In this document: positions 1-7,966 of the stretch, one piece after another
How positions within the stretch are numbered: the first letter of the stretch is position 1
How the letters are laid out: every line of letters begins with the position of its first letter
NCBI GenBank assembly: GCA_902493335.1
Contig: CABUPJ010000006.1
Location: 1 to 64,000, forward strand
Length of the DNA stretch: 64,000 nt
Direction of reading: 5' to 3'
DNA from: an uncultured Porphyromonadaceae bacterium
GTDB lineage: Bacteria > Bacteroidota > Bacteroidia > Bacteroidales > Muribaculaceae
Program-made: the position numbers and the translations under genes
Notes under the pieces: model-generated
Databases searched by the model: none
Told to the model about the DNA's origin: nothing
The model's input: the letters and a program-made list of their open reading frames with translations, nothing else

Positions 1-2
1 GT

Positions 3-443
3 ACGCCCGACACCGCCACCTACGCCGCCACAGGCCATCGTCCCGAGAACATCCGTGGCCTGACCTATGATACAGCTCTCCTCTTCGACATCCAGGACTA
101 CGGCGTATGCAGTCCCGCGCGTGAAGACAACGACTTCCACCGTGTCGCCACCGCCGTCTTCCCCGTCATCAGCAGCAACCCCAACAGCCTTCTCATTCTC
201 CATGCCCGCGCCGACATCCCCCATCTCTACCGCTGGCCCGGCTTGAAGGAATACACCGACCCCTCGCTCGCCCCTCCCGACGTCCCGATAAAGAAGCCCG
301 ACCCGACTGTTCCAATCATCATTCCCCTCAAAATCGAGCGAAGTTTATGGAGAGGCTGTCGCAAAACCAGCACCATCAGATACCTCAAAAATAAAGAACA
401 AAAGCCCCAACTTTCACAAGCTGAGGCTTTTTTATGTCCATAA
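3..443 (+). CDS. 3' end of an unrecognised gene, running into an IS element
   Basis: An open frame enters from the left edge with no start codon and ends at the stop at 441-443. Codon use up to about 330 is GC-rich at third positions, as in the neighbours, so this is probably the C-terminal part of a real protein. The last visible residues are proline-rich (PSLAPPDVPIKKPDPTVP). From base 352 the frame lies inside the IS1182-type element, so the final 30 or so codons are IS sequence, and the original C-terminus was probably lost or replaced when the element inserted. I do not recognise the family. Confidence 0.4.
   Translation, partial: TPDTATYAATGHRPENIRGLTYDTALLFDIQDYGVCSPAREDNDFHRVATAVFPVISSNPNSLLILHARADIPHLYRWPGLKEYTDPSLAPPDVPIKKPDPTVPIIIPLKIERSLWRGCRKTSTIRYLKNKEQKPQLSQAEAFLCP
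352..368 (+). repeat. Left terminal inverted repeat of the IS1182-type element
   Basis: GAGGCTGTCGCAAAACC matches the reverse complement of 2159-2175 exactly. The match stops on both sides, which fixes the outer boundary at 352. Confidence 0.85.
400..433 (+). terminator. Terminator-like hairpin just inside the left end of the IS
   Basis: AAAAGCC (400-406) pairs with GGCTTTT (425-431), CTT and AAG close an inner loop, and a run of six T follows. It lies upstream of the transposase, where it could stop transcripts entering from outside, a common way for insertion sequences to limit transposase expression. The stem has internal mismatches. Confidence 0.5.
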
Positions 444-488
444 AATTTTGTAACTTTATGGTATACAAATAAATATTACACAAATATA

Positions 489-2036
489 ATGCATAAGCCT
501 TACATATCCAACGAAACGCTGCTTTTTCCGCCCTGTCTTGGCGATCTTATCCCTGCGGATGCCCCGGTGAGGCTCCTTTCCGACATCGTCGACCATATGG
601 ACCTGTCGGAGATTTATGCCACTTATTCCCAGTCGGAGGAGGGCGGTCGTCCGTCCTATCATCCTGCGATGCTTATGAAAGTCGTGCTGTTCGGCTACAT
701 GGAGAGCGTTTACTCATCGCGCGGACTGGAGAGGGCCCTGAGCCGCGACGTGCATCTGATATGGCTTGCGTCACTGCAGAAGCCCGACCACGCGACCATC
801 GGACGCTTCAAACAGCGCTGTCTGCCGTATATAAAGACCGTATTCGCGCAACTGATACGCATTCTGGCCGAGCGTGGAGAAATCAGCCTTGAGAAAGAAC
901 TCTACATAGACGGCACGACCATCCGCTCACGGGCATCGCGTCACAGGATAAAATGGCGCAGCAGTGCCGAAAAGTTCTCGGCGGCGGCCGATGCCGCCAT
1001 ACAGGAAGCGATACAGGACCTGTACGGACAGATAGATGCGGGAATCGAAGAGGATAAATTCGCCGACGGTCATGTGGAGTATACCGTTGAGGAAGTCCGT
1101 GAGATGGCGACGCGGGTAGACGAGGCCGTGCAGAAAAAAGGACTCAGGAACGTCCGCGGCAGGATAACGGCCTTGCGCAAGGCCTGCGACCGCAAGGAGG
1201 CGCACGACAGGACCATTGAACTGTGTGACGGCCGGTGCGGCGTGTCGCCGACAGACCCCGAGTGTGGCATAATGCACGCCAGGGAAGACGGATATGATGG
1301 TAAGCCGACACCGAATTACAACGTCCGGATAGCGACCCAAAACCAGTATGTCACCAACTACGGCGCATACGACTCGACCGAAGACAAGTCGGTCGCCATG
1401 GAGTTCATCGAGACATGCGTCAGTGAAAACGGCACAAAGCCGTCCGCCGTCGTCGAGGACGCCGGATACGGCTGCGAGGAAGTCTATGTCGGACTTGAGG
1501 AACTGGGAATAGAAGCCGTCGTCAAATATCCGATGTACGACAGGCAGAGCCGTCGGCGTCCCGTCCCCGGGGGACATTACGATCCCTTCGGCTTCAGACT
1601 CTCGCCCGACCGGAGTACGCTGATATGTCCCGCCGGCCACACGATGCGGGTGACCGGTGTCGTGGAGGCATATACCCGACGGGGATTCCGCAGCGACAGC
1701 ACCACCCTGAGATGCGACCGCTGCAGCGACTGCCCGTTCTGGCGGGAATGTGTCGTGCCGCGAAACAAAAACAATGAGATACGCCGCAAGCTCGGTAACA
1801 TCCGCGAGGAAGAGAAAGCGCGCTCGCGACTTGACAGCCCCCTCAACCGGCAGAGGCTGCGGCGAAGGAATCTCGAACCCGAGCCGGTCTTCGGACAGCT
1901 CAAGCACAATCACGGATACACCCGCTTCCGTCATTTCGGCAAAGCCGCGGTCACTATGGATCTCGGATTCGTCTTCATGGCCCTTAATATCCTCAAACTG
2001 TACCGAAACATGAAAAAATCGGCAAAGAAAGGATAA
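489..2036 (+). CDS. IS1182-family transposase
   Basis: A 515-residue DDE transposase of the IS1182 group. The N-terminus (about 1-120) is the DUF772-type domain typical of IS5/IS1182 relatives (GRPSYHPAMLMKVVLFGYM, then DHATIGRFKQR). The first catalytic Asp is probably in ELYIDGTTIRS (near residue 140), the second in VVEDAGYG (near 323), and the Glu in EPVFGQLKHNHGYTRF near the C-terminus. A cysteine cluster (CDRCSDCPFWRECV) precedes the C-terminal block, as in many family members. The length is normal and there is no frameshift. The start at 489 follows an AT-rich leader. It is the only gene of the element and catalyses its cut-and-paste movement. Confidence 0.92.
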   Translation: MHKPYISNETLLFPPCLGDLIPADAPVRLLSDIVDHMDLSEIYATYSQSEEGGRPSYHPAMLMKVVLFGYMESVYSSRGLERALSRDVHLIWLASLQKPDHATIGRFKQRCLPYIKTVFAQLIRILAERGEISLEKELYIDGTTIRSRASRHRIKWRSSAEKFSAAADAAIQEAIQDLYGQIDAGIEEDKFADGHVEYTVEEVREMATRVDEAVQKKGLRNVRGRITALRKACDRKEAHDRTIELCDGRCGVSPTDPECGIMHAREDGYDGKPTPNYNVRIATQNQYVTNYGAYDSTEDKSVAMEFIETCVSENGTKPSAVVEDAGYGCEEVYVGLEELGIEAVVKYPMYDRQSRRRPVPGGHYDPFGFRLSPDRSTLICPAGHTMRVTGVVEAYTRRGFRSDSTTLRCDRCSDCPFWRECVVPRNKNNEIRRKLGNIREEEKARSRLDSPLNRQRLRRRNLEPEPVFGQLKHNHGYTRFRHFGKAAVTMDLGFVFMALNILKLYRNMKKSAKKG

Positions 2037-2158
2037 TCTCAGGCCGATTTTACATTCCCGTACCGATTTTAACCTCCTGAGAATCGATAATTCAGAACTA
2101 ATCCGCAAAATTCTCTTTTGTCTGAAAATATCCAATTCTCAGGGCCCAAAATCCCCCA

Positions 2159-2175
2159 GGTTTTGCGACAGCCTC
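2159..2175 (-). repeat. Right terminal inverted repeat of the IS1182-type element
   Basis: This is the exact inverted copy of 352-368 and ends the element at 2175. Confidence 0.85.
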
Positions 2176-2306
2176 AACGAAACGATAGCCGGCAAGTTAC
2201 CACCCCATCCACGACCACTTTAGCGGCAGACATCCCCGCGCACCTAAAAAGTCAAAACGATGTCAAACGCACATTGACATCGTTGTTACAAAAACTATTA
2301 AAGTGC

Positions 2307-2429
2307 GTCGCCGAGCTCGGCGACGTGTGGAGCCGCGGCTTCAGCCGTAGCAGCCAATTCATTGGCTCCGAGGGCTTCAGCCCTCTGTCCATAACAGCCG
2401 AGGCCGCGCCAGTTAAGGTGCGGCCTCGG
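2307..2429. repeat. Five consecutive inverted repeats, three with the same TTCA centre
   Basis: In order: an 18-bp perfect palindrome GTCGCCGAGCTCGGCGAC (2307-2324); CGGCT-TC-AGCCG (2336-2347); AGCCAAT-TC-ATTGGCT (2352-2367); GAGGGCT-TC-AGCCCTC (2370-2385); and a 10-bp stem CCGAGGCCGC with a 12-nt loop (2398-2429). The middle three share the layout stem-TC-stem with A after the loop. The last could work as a terminator in either direction but has no T-run. Function unknown. Confidence 0.7.
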
Positions 2430-2464
2430 GGGAAGGGTATTGGATTTCTTTTTGGTTTCACCCT

Positions 2465-2516
2465 TTGAGAGCTACTCTTGAGTGCTACTTTTGAGAGCAT
2501 CTCTTGAGGCTAGTAA
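2465..2516. repeat. Tandem array of four 13-bp units beginning TTGAG
   Basis: Units start at 2465, 2478, 2491 and 2504, exactly 13 bp apart: TTGAGAGCTACTC, TTGAGTGCTACTT, TTGAGAGCATCTC, TTGAGGCTAGTAA. There are no unique spacers, so it is not a CRISPR array. It lies 26 bp beyond the stop codon of the minus-strand gene 2542-4095. Confidence 0.7.
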
Positions 2517-2541
2517 TTTTGAATTTCCTTTTGTCAGGGGA

Positions 2542-4095
2542 TTATTTGGCTATGAATTTGCGGGCTTTGCCGTCTTTGACTGAGATATATACTGTGCCTA
2601 ACGTTGTCGATTCGACGCGCTGCCCCTGAAGGTTATAGACCGATTCAACGCTGTCGACTGCGATGGTGACATCATCCACACCATCAGTTTCAGGTAAAAT
2701 GAGTTTGAAATCTTCGCCAGTGCCAAAAAATTCGCCCTCATAAAGAGCCTGCTCGCTTATCATCAATGTGTAATATGGCATGGTGATGACGTTTCCGACA
2801 CGTGAGCCAAAATAACCGGCCATAACGATATCTTCTGTCGGCACACCTTCAGAGATACAACTGCCGGCTTTCGACCAGACAATTGTCGGGCCCATCAGAT
2901 ATTCGATACCGGTGGGACTGGCCTCGATGTAAACCTGCTCGGGATTAGATGCGTTGACATAGAGATAGTGGTTGTGGTTATGCCCCTTGGCGGCATCGAC
3001 CAAGTATTTTTGCAGGAACGAGTGCGAGGCATAGGGGTTGACGACACGATAGAATCCGGGGGTCACGATGCTTTCTTCGACATCGACCTCGACTGTCTCA
3101 GCATCTATCTCATCATATATCGACGCGAAAGCCGATTCGTCGAGTTTGCCTTTGCCGATATATTTCCAATCAGAGTCATCATAGGCTGCTACAACAAAAC
3201 AGCTTGCATAATTAAGCACATTGCCTTCGGCATCGGCGCCACAAACGAGCAGTGTGTAAAGTCCGGGGAGATCGGCATTGAATACCAGAGGCTGTGACGG
3301 ATCTATCTCTTCGCCAAAGTCGATTATATCATAGGGATCGATATAATAGGTCGGATATTCACCGGCTTTCGCAAGGAAATAGACCTTGTCGAAGCTGTCG
3401 CCGAGTGTGAGATTGACCTTGAAACTATTGTCATCAGTGCACGCGGGAGCATTAATCTTAGCTGTGTAATCAGGTATAGTGACACCGGGCATCGCAAGTT
3501 TAAAACCCTGATATAGCGTCGTTGCCTGCCAGCCCTGCCCGACACCGATTGCAAATGACTGAAGATCAAACGAAACAATGCCATCCTGGAAAATACCATA
3601 GCGGTAGAATTGGTCTGCCGGCCAGCCGACCTCAGGCACGAGACAGCTTATTTCCTCATTATAGGGCAGAAAGTCGAGTGTATAGACCTTATAAGGGTCT
3701 GTAGCGTTGACATAGAGGAAGGCATTGTCAGCCTTGCCGTAATATTCAGCGATTGGCGAACCTTCGACATAAGGTGCAAAACGATACCAACCGGGGGCAT
3801 CTTCGTTCTGCTCGATTTCCACATCCCAGCGAAGATTCAGAGGCACATCGGTGTAATAAGTCAGCAGATCTTCGCAATAAGTACCTTTGCCGATTGATTT
3901 CCAAGTGCCCGCGGGGGCTTTGTCTGTCGCGGTCTCGAGGGCCGAAGCTTTTTTTAATGCGTCGACGGATGCCGGAGTTTTGACACGCTCGCGCATCTTT
4001 TGGGTTTTAGATACAACCGACTTGACTCTGACATCGGCACTGACAACGCCGACACATGCTACAACTGTCAGAACGAGGAATAAAAATTTTTTCAT
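2542..4095 (-). CDS. Secreted protein of unknown function with T9SS-like tail
   Basis: A 517-residue protein starting at the ATG at 4095, because MKKFLFLVLTVVACVGVVSA is a clean type I signal peptide; the 20 codons upstream are not part of it. The body seems to hold two related units, each opening with W-K-x-IGKG (about residues 65-245 and 310-490) and containing a Pro-Gly-[WF]-YR element. The C-terminus (SVYNLQGQRV, then GTVYISV) resembles the short sorting tails of T9SS cargo. A good promoter lies 70 bp upstream (4164-4193). It is separated by 119 bp from the acetyltransferase gene and probably transcribed on its own. I do not recognise a named family for the body. Confidence 0.75.
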   Translation of the reverse strand: MKKFLFLVLTVVACVGVVSADVRVKSVVSKTQKMRERVKTPASVDALKKASALETATDKAPAGTWKSIGKGTYCEDLLTYYTDVPLNLRWDVEIEQNEDAPGWYRFAPYVEGSPIAEYYGKADNAFLYVNATDPYKVYTLDFLPYNEEISCLVPEVGWPADQFYRYGIFQDGIVSFDLQSFAIGVGQGWQATTLYQGFKLAMPGVTIPDYTAKINAPACTDDNSFKVNLTLGDSFDKVYFLAKAGEYPTYYIDPYDIIDFGEEIDPSQPLVFNADLPGLYTLLVCGADAEGNVLNYASCFVVAAYDDSDWKYIGKGKLDESAFASIYDEIDAETVEVDVEESIVTPGFYRVVNPYASHSFLQKYLVDAAKGHNHNHYLYVNASNPEQVYIEASPTGIEYLMGPTIVWSKAGSCISEGVPTEDIVMAGYFGSRVGNVITMPYYTLMISEQALYEGEFFGTGEDFKLILPETDGVDDVTIAVDSVESVYNLQGQRVESTTLGTVYISVKDGKARKFIAK

Positions 4096-4188
4096 AAATC
4101 GTAAAATAATGGTTAAACTTGCCTGGAATAGACTTTTTGAAACAACTTTTGACATTGTTTCAGCAAAGTTATATATATTTTACGATTT
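4096..4188. repeat. Perfect 12-bp inverted repeat flanking a promoter core
   Basis: AAATCGTAAAAT at 4096-4107 and its reverse complement ATTTTACGATTT at 4177-4188, 69 bp apart. The first copy abuts the start codon of the 2542-4095 gene. The second lies between the -33 and -7 elements of its promoter. The likeness extends a little further on both sides with mismatches. It could be a pair of operator sites or the ends of an invertible segment. Confidence 0.6.
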
Positions 4189-4193
4189 TCAAA
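4164..4193 (-). promoter_or_regulatory. Bacteroidetes-type promoter for the 2542-4095 gene
   Basis: On the minus strand: TTTG (4193-4190), an 18-bp spacer, then TAACTTTG (4171-4164), matching the TTTG / TAnnTTTG consensus. Transcription would start about 60 nt before the ATG. Confidence 0.65.
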
Positions 4194-4214
4194 GCATTTT
4201 GCAATAATAAAATT

Positions 4215-5168
4215 CTATTTTCCGACAATTTCGATGGAATAGGCTGTGTAGACGGTCGACCGGGCGCCGTAACCTTCCTTCTGACGCACGAGACCGGTGT
4301 TAAGCACACGGCCATGGTCTTCGGTGCTGATACCGAAGTCTAAATAACGTCTGATGCCGGCATTATCATCCATCACCTTGAACATCACAGGCACAAGCGC
4401 CGACAATTCGCGTCCGCGGGGCGACGACGAGATATACTGAGTGTGGGCCACGGTATCGGTGAGGTAGACGACTGTACCAGCAAGCATCCCGCCCTCGGGC
4501 GAATAAGCTGCATAGAGACGTATATTGTCGGGAAAACGTGAGGCAAGGAGCATGATCTCGCCGACAGTATGGACGGGCATGACATTGTGGCGCTCGGCAA
4601 GATTATTGGTAAGCAAGCTCCAGAATCCCGCATAATCATCGGTCTGACGGACATATATACCGGCGGCCGCGGCGCGCCGCAGCCCGCGGCGGGTGTTCTC
4701 GTCGGGGCGCAGCGGCGCGGTCAGGTCTATCGTCGACGAAACTGCGGCTTCGCAGAGGCGACCGCCCGAGGCGACAATAGCGTAGGTATCTTCTTCTGAG
4801 GGATAGCGATGGTAGATGTGAGGCACAGGCTTATAGATGATGCGACTGATATTTTCCGCCCGGCAATAATCCTTGAGCGCCCCGACGACAGCGATGGCCG
4901 CGGCGGCACCGAAGCCTTTGTCAGGCATGACGAGACCGCCATAGGTCAGACCGCCGTGTGCCCGCAGCACGTCGCCGTGACGACTGGCGAGGAAAAGTGC
5001 CACAGGCCTATTACCATCGCTGAAAATCAGAGAATTGTCAGTAAATCTGTCGGCATGGTATTCGACATAATCACGACAGAAAAGAAACGTAGCGTTGCGC
5101 GAGCGACGAATGACAAAATCGTCCCACATGGCCTTATCGGCTTCATCATATTGCCTGAGCGTCAGCAT
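4215..5168 (-). CDS. FemAB/GNAT-like N-acetyltransferase
   Basis: A 317-residue cytoplasmic protein without a signal peptide. The N-terminal half (NATFLFCRDYVEYHADRF, AHGGLTYGGLVMP) and the C-terminal half (AGTVVYLTDTVAHTQYISSS, LDFGIS near residue 280) fit the FemAB-like GNAT fold, two lobes that move acyl or aminoacyl groups onto a peptidoglycan or polysaccharide precursor. The real substrate is not visible. It starts 2 bp after the stop of the SGNH-phosphoesterase fusion gene, so the two are translationally linked and it closes the five-gene minus-strand operon. A role in modifying the surface polymer served by its neighbours is inference. Confidence 0.75.
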   Translation of the reverse strand: MLTLRQYDEADKAMWDDFVIRRSRNATFLFCRDYVEYHADRFTDNSLIFSDGNRPVALFLASRHGDVLRAHGGLTYGGLVMPDKGFGAAAAIAVVGALKDYCRAENISRIIYKPVPHIYHRYPSEEDTYAIVASGGRLCEAAVSSTIDLTAPLRPDENTRRGLRRAAAAGIYVRQTDDYAGFWSLLTNNLAERHNVMPVHTVGEIMLLASRFPDNIRLYAAYSPEGGMLAGTVVYLTDTVAHTQYISSSPRGRELSALVPVMFKVMDDNAGIRRYLDFGISTEDHGRVLNTGLVRQKEGYGARSTVYTAYSIEIVGK

Positions 5169-5170
5169 CC

Positions 5171-7939
5171 TTATTTCATGCCTATGGTTTCGACAAACTT
5201 TATCGGGCGCTCGACGGTGTCACTATATACATTGCCGAACGAGTCAGTGACCCGAACTGTTACAGGCCTGTCAGCCGTCGTCGTTGTGACGGTAAACATG
5301 TGGCCGGTGCGATTGGTCGTGAAGCTTTCGGTAATGGTGCCTGTGGCTTTCCATTTGGCGACATCATAGACGAGCGTATGCAGCGGATCTTCGGCATTGA
5401 TGCGTTTGGGTGTCAGCTGAGTGTCACCCTCAAAGATTTCCACCTTCCAGTCTATGTCGTAGTTGAAGACGTTGACGTAGACCGTATTGTCTGCTATTGT
5501 TGCATAATTTGTGCGCGTTGGATATTTGGCGAGGATGGCCTTTATATTGGCATCTGTCTTATAGAACTCTTTGACAGTGTTCATGTCATAGACACGGAAC
5601 TGGGGGTCTGATGTTTCCTCGAGCGAATGATATTTCCATGTCAGACGGTCGCCGACCGCGCTATAAGAGGCAAAACCGCCGGGAGAACCGTCCTTGCAGA
5701 TATGGCGCGAGGTATAACGTCCCGTCCACCACCATGTCGCACAGATGGCAGCGACGTTGTTCTCGTGAATGTTTGGATATTTGTCAGGACGGGCATGATA
5801 GTTGTAGTGGGTATGACCCGACAGCATATTCACCTGGCTGAAGTCCTTGAGAATCTTAGCCAGTGCGTCTGACGAACCCGAGTTGAGCGCGGCCGAGACC
5901 TTGAAGTTGCCGTCGGTCGACAGTGCCCAGTTCTGGATATGGAACATAACAACCACCGGACAGTCCCTATCTTTTACGAGCTCGATGTCGCGACGCAGCC
6001 ATTCGAGCTGCTCGTCGGTATAATACTGACCGTAATCGCGGCTGCCTGCGACACCGGCCGGATAGCTGGTGCCGGGTTTGGCATTGTTGGTATAGATGAT
6101 GTCGTCAAGCACCACATAGTGGACCTTGCCGAGATTGAACGAATAATATGACGGCGCTATCGTCTGACGGAATTTCTGAGCCGAGAGGAAGTCGGTCTCG
6201 TCGCCCGCAGGTATCGACGGGTCATTGTCGTGATTGCCAATCACAGGGAAAAGCATCAGGGGATACTTGTTTTCGGTCAATGTCTCGACAAACTCGGGCA
6301 AGCCGTAGTTATTAGCGGTCCAATACTGGTCCCAGGTGAGGTCGCCGAGTATGGTCGAATAGATCTTCTTGCCGGGATTGGCTTTTATAAATTCATTAAG
6401 ACGGGGGATGAAACGGCTTTTAAACTGCGCAAGGTCGCGTGTACGGTTGGCGAGGTGGGTATCGGCGCCAACCACAAGTATATGGTCGTCGTTGTCAGCA
6501 CGGCGGAGCACAAAGTCATGGTTTTCGACAACACTGACGTCGCCTGAAGTCAGTTTGGAATAGATTTTGACCTGAAATCCGTTAGACTCTGTCTGCGGCT
6601 CATATCCGGCGGGAAGGCTATAAAAAACATATCCATAGCGTTTTGTAGACGAAAGCCAGTAACGTCCGTCGGCATCCGTGGTGGTGACCTCGACGCCGTC
6701 TGAGACAGCGACCCCGGCTACACCGCGGCCTTCGCAGAGAACCGAGCCTTTGATGTTGGCCGACGGATGAGACACATTATCCAAAGTATAACTGAAGAGA
6801 GGACAGTAGTTATAGAGAGCCACCGTCTTCTCCGCACCGGGGACTACGACCGTCTCTGTCGCCGAGTCGCGGAGATTGCCACGGCTGCCGCAAAGCGGGC
6901 CTACGCTCTCGCTGTATGAACCATACACGATGCGGTCGCCGGCGGCAAGCTGTTCGTTTGTCGTTATAGTCACTGTGCCGTCTGCCTTGACATCGACGGC
7001 GGTGATATTGAGATGACGCTCATTGTCTCCTGTGCCGCGGGCAACGGTAAAGCCGAGATTGTCGGCGAGAGCGACATTGACATCATCGATGACGAGATTG
7101 CCCGAAGGCACATTGAGCTTGACGGTGACGGTATTGTCAGCCGCATCGACGCTTCTGACATAAATCGGATCGGCGGCGCGGTCAAACGCGCGGGCGATAT
7201 ATGCGCCTATGACATACTGGCCGCACGACGACGGGCTGTAAAGATCGGCGCCGCGGTCAAACATATATGTAGGAGCAGCGAATGTGAAGCGGTCGGGATA
7301 GTCGACACACAGTTCGAGCTGGGCTGTTGCGACAGCTCCACGGCTGCCGTCTTTATCGCCGCTTATCGTGCGGTGAAGCGACTGCGAGGCGTTCTGCACG
7401 ATGATGACCCTGACCTGACTGCCGGCTGCGGCGCTGACCATATTCTGGAGAGCGAGCATCGCCGATTTATAGCTGTCGGCGCTCATGCCCGAGGCGATGT
7501 CGGCGTCGCCCTGCATCCATGCGATTGCAGCCGGTGCCGTATCATAAGCCTTTATATCCGCGACAAGGGCTTTGCCGAGAGCGGCGTCTGCGGCGAAATC
7601 CCTGACAGACGCGCCTTCGCGGCCTATTATTTCAAAGACATAGCTGTTGTCGGCGCGTCCGGCCTCGGCGAAGGCGGCAGCGATGCCCGACACGACTGTC
7701 TGCGCACGGCCGTCGGCAATAGTCTCGCGCAGGGCCTGTGTGGCGCCGATGCCCGACGGATTACGGAGTCCGGCGGCGTTGACAAGCTGACGCCCGACAC
7801 CGTCGCTGACGAGCGTCGAGTCTCCCGAACCGAGAGCCGAGGCGTCGCCGGCGATTATAAACGGCGTGGCAGCCTGCGCGGCATAAGTGCCGGCAAGAGC
7901 CATAGCGCCGATGATGAGTGATTTTATGATAGGTTTCAT
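5171..7939 (-). CDS. Secreted SGNH-esterase-like / calcineurin-like phosphoesterase fusion
   Basis: A 922-residue exported protein (signal peptide to about AAQA, residue 23). Residues 25-250 resemble a sialate O-acetylesterase-type SGNH domain (FIIAGDASALG, FEIIGREGAS, WMQGDADI). However, the block I Ser of GQSN is Ala here (GDAS), and the usual DxxH near its end reads DLYSPSS, so this half may be inactive. Residues about 400-470 form a MetallophosN-like beta domain. The metallophosphoesterase follows, with all metal-ligand motifs (GADTH, GDLTWDQ, GNHDND, a His in VVMFH, GHTH), then a beta-rich C-terminal domain. The second half is closely related to the 549-residue protein two genes upstream. 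It starts 27 bp after the beta-helix gene. Substrate unknown; periplasmic or surface location inferred. Confidence 0.85.
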   Translation of the reverse strand: MKPIIKSLIIGAMALAGTYAAQAATPFIIAGDASALGSGDSTLVSDGVGRQLVNAAGLRNPSGIGATQALRETIADGRAQTVVSGIAAAFAEAGRADNSYVFEIIGREGASVRDFAADAALGKALVADIKAYDTAPAAIAWMQGDADIASGMSADSYKSAMLALQNMVSAAAGSQVRVIIVQNASQSLHRTISGDKDGSRGAVATAQLELCVDYPDRFTFAAPTYMFDRGADLYSPSSCGQYVIGAYIARAFDRAADPIYVRSVDAADNTVTVKLNVPSGNLVIDDVNVALADNLGFTVARGTGDNERHLNITAVDVKADGTVTITTNEQLAAGDRIVYGSYSESVGPLCGSRGNLRDSATETVVVPGAEKTVALYNYCPLFSYTLDNVSHPSANIKGSVLCEGRGVAGVAVSDGVEVTTTDADGRYWLSSTKRYGYVFYSLPAGYEPQTESNGFQVKIYSKLTSGDVSVVENHDFVLRRADNDDHILVVGADTHLANRTRDLAQFKSRFIPRLNEFIKANPGKKIYSTILGDLTWDQYWTANNYGLPEFVETLTENKYPLMLFPVIGNHDNDPSIPAGDETDFLSAQKFRQTIAPSYYSFNLGKVHYVVLDDIIYTNNAKPGTSYPAGVAGSRDYGQYYTDEQLEWLRRDIELVKDRDCPVVVMFHIQNWALSTDGNFKVSAALNSGSSDALAKILKDFSQVNMLSGHTHYNYHARPDKYPNIHENNVAAICATWWWTGRYTSRHICKDGSPGGFASYSAVGDRLTWKYHSLEETSDPQFRVYDMNTVKEFYKTDANIKAILAKYPTRTNYATIADNTVYVNVFNYDIDWKVEIFEGDTQLTPKRINAEDPLHTLVYDVAKWKATGTITESFTTNRTGHMFTVTTTTADRPVTVRVTDSFGNVYSDTVERPIKFVETIGMK

Positions 7940-7966
7940 GAGTTTTCCGATATTTGGTATATTGTT

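Larger units (their letters stand above)
352..2175 (+). mobile_element. IS1182-family insertion sequence, complete
   Basis: One transposase gene is bracketed by a perfect 17-bp inverted repeat: GAGGCTGTCGCAAAACC at 352-368 and its reverse complement at 2159-2175. The transposase frame is intact and both ends match exactly, so the element looks complete and possibly active. I see no convincing target-site duplication; the flanks read TTTATGGA on the left and AACGAAAC on the right. The element sits at or inside the 3' end of the gene entering from the left edge. Confidence 0.85.
2176..2541. other. Gene-free stretch beside the IS, rich in palindromes and tandem repeats
   Basis: No convincing gene is present here; short open frames cross the hairpins and have no recognisable protein. 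The stretch holds a run of five inverted repeats (2307-2429) and a 13-bp tandem repeat (2465-2516), both listed separately. It lies downstream of the minus-strand secreted-protein gene, so part of it may be that gene's 3' untranslated region. Confidence 0.6.

Noticed and set aside
927..2135. 402-residue open frame opposite the transposase
   Set aside because: It is the antisense shadow of a GC-rich transposase gene and has no recognisable protein features.
2118..2468. 116-codon open frame after the IS element
   Set aside because: It crosses the IS end and several palindromes, has no homology features and lacks normal codon bias.
2465..2516. Possible CRISPR array
   Set aside because: Units of 13 bp are directly adjacent, without spacers, and no cas genes are present.
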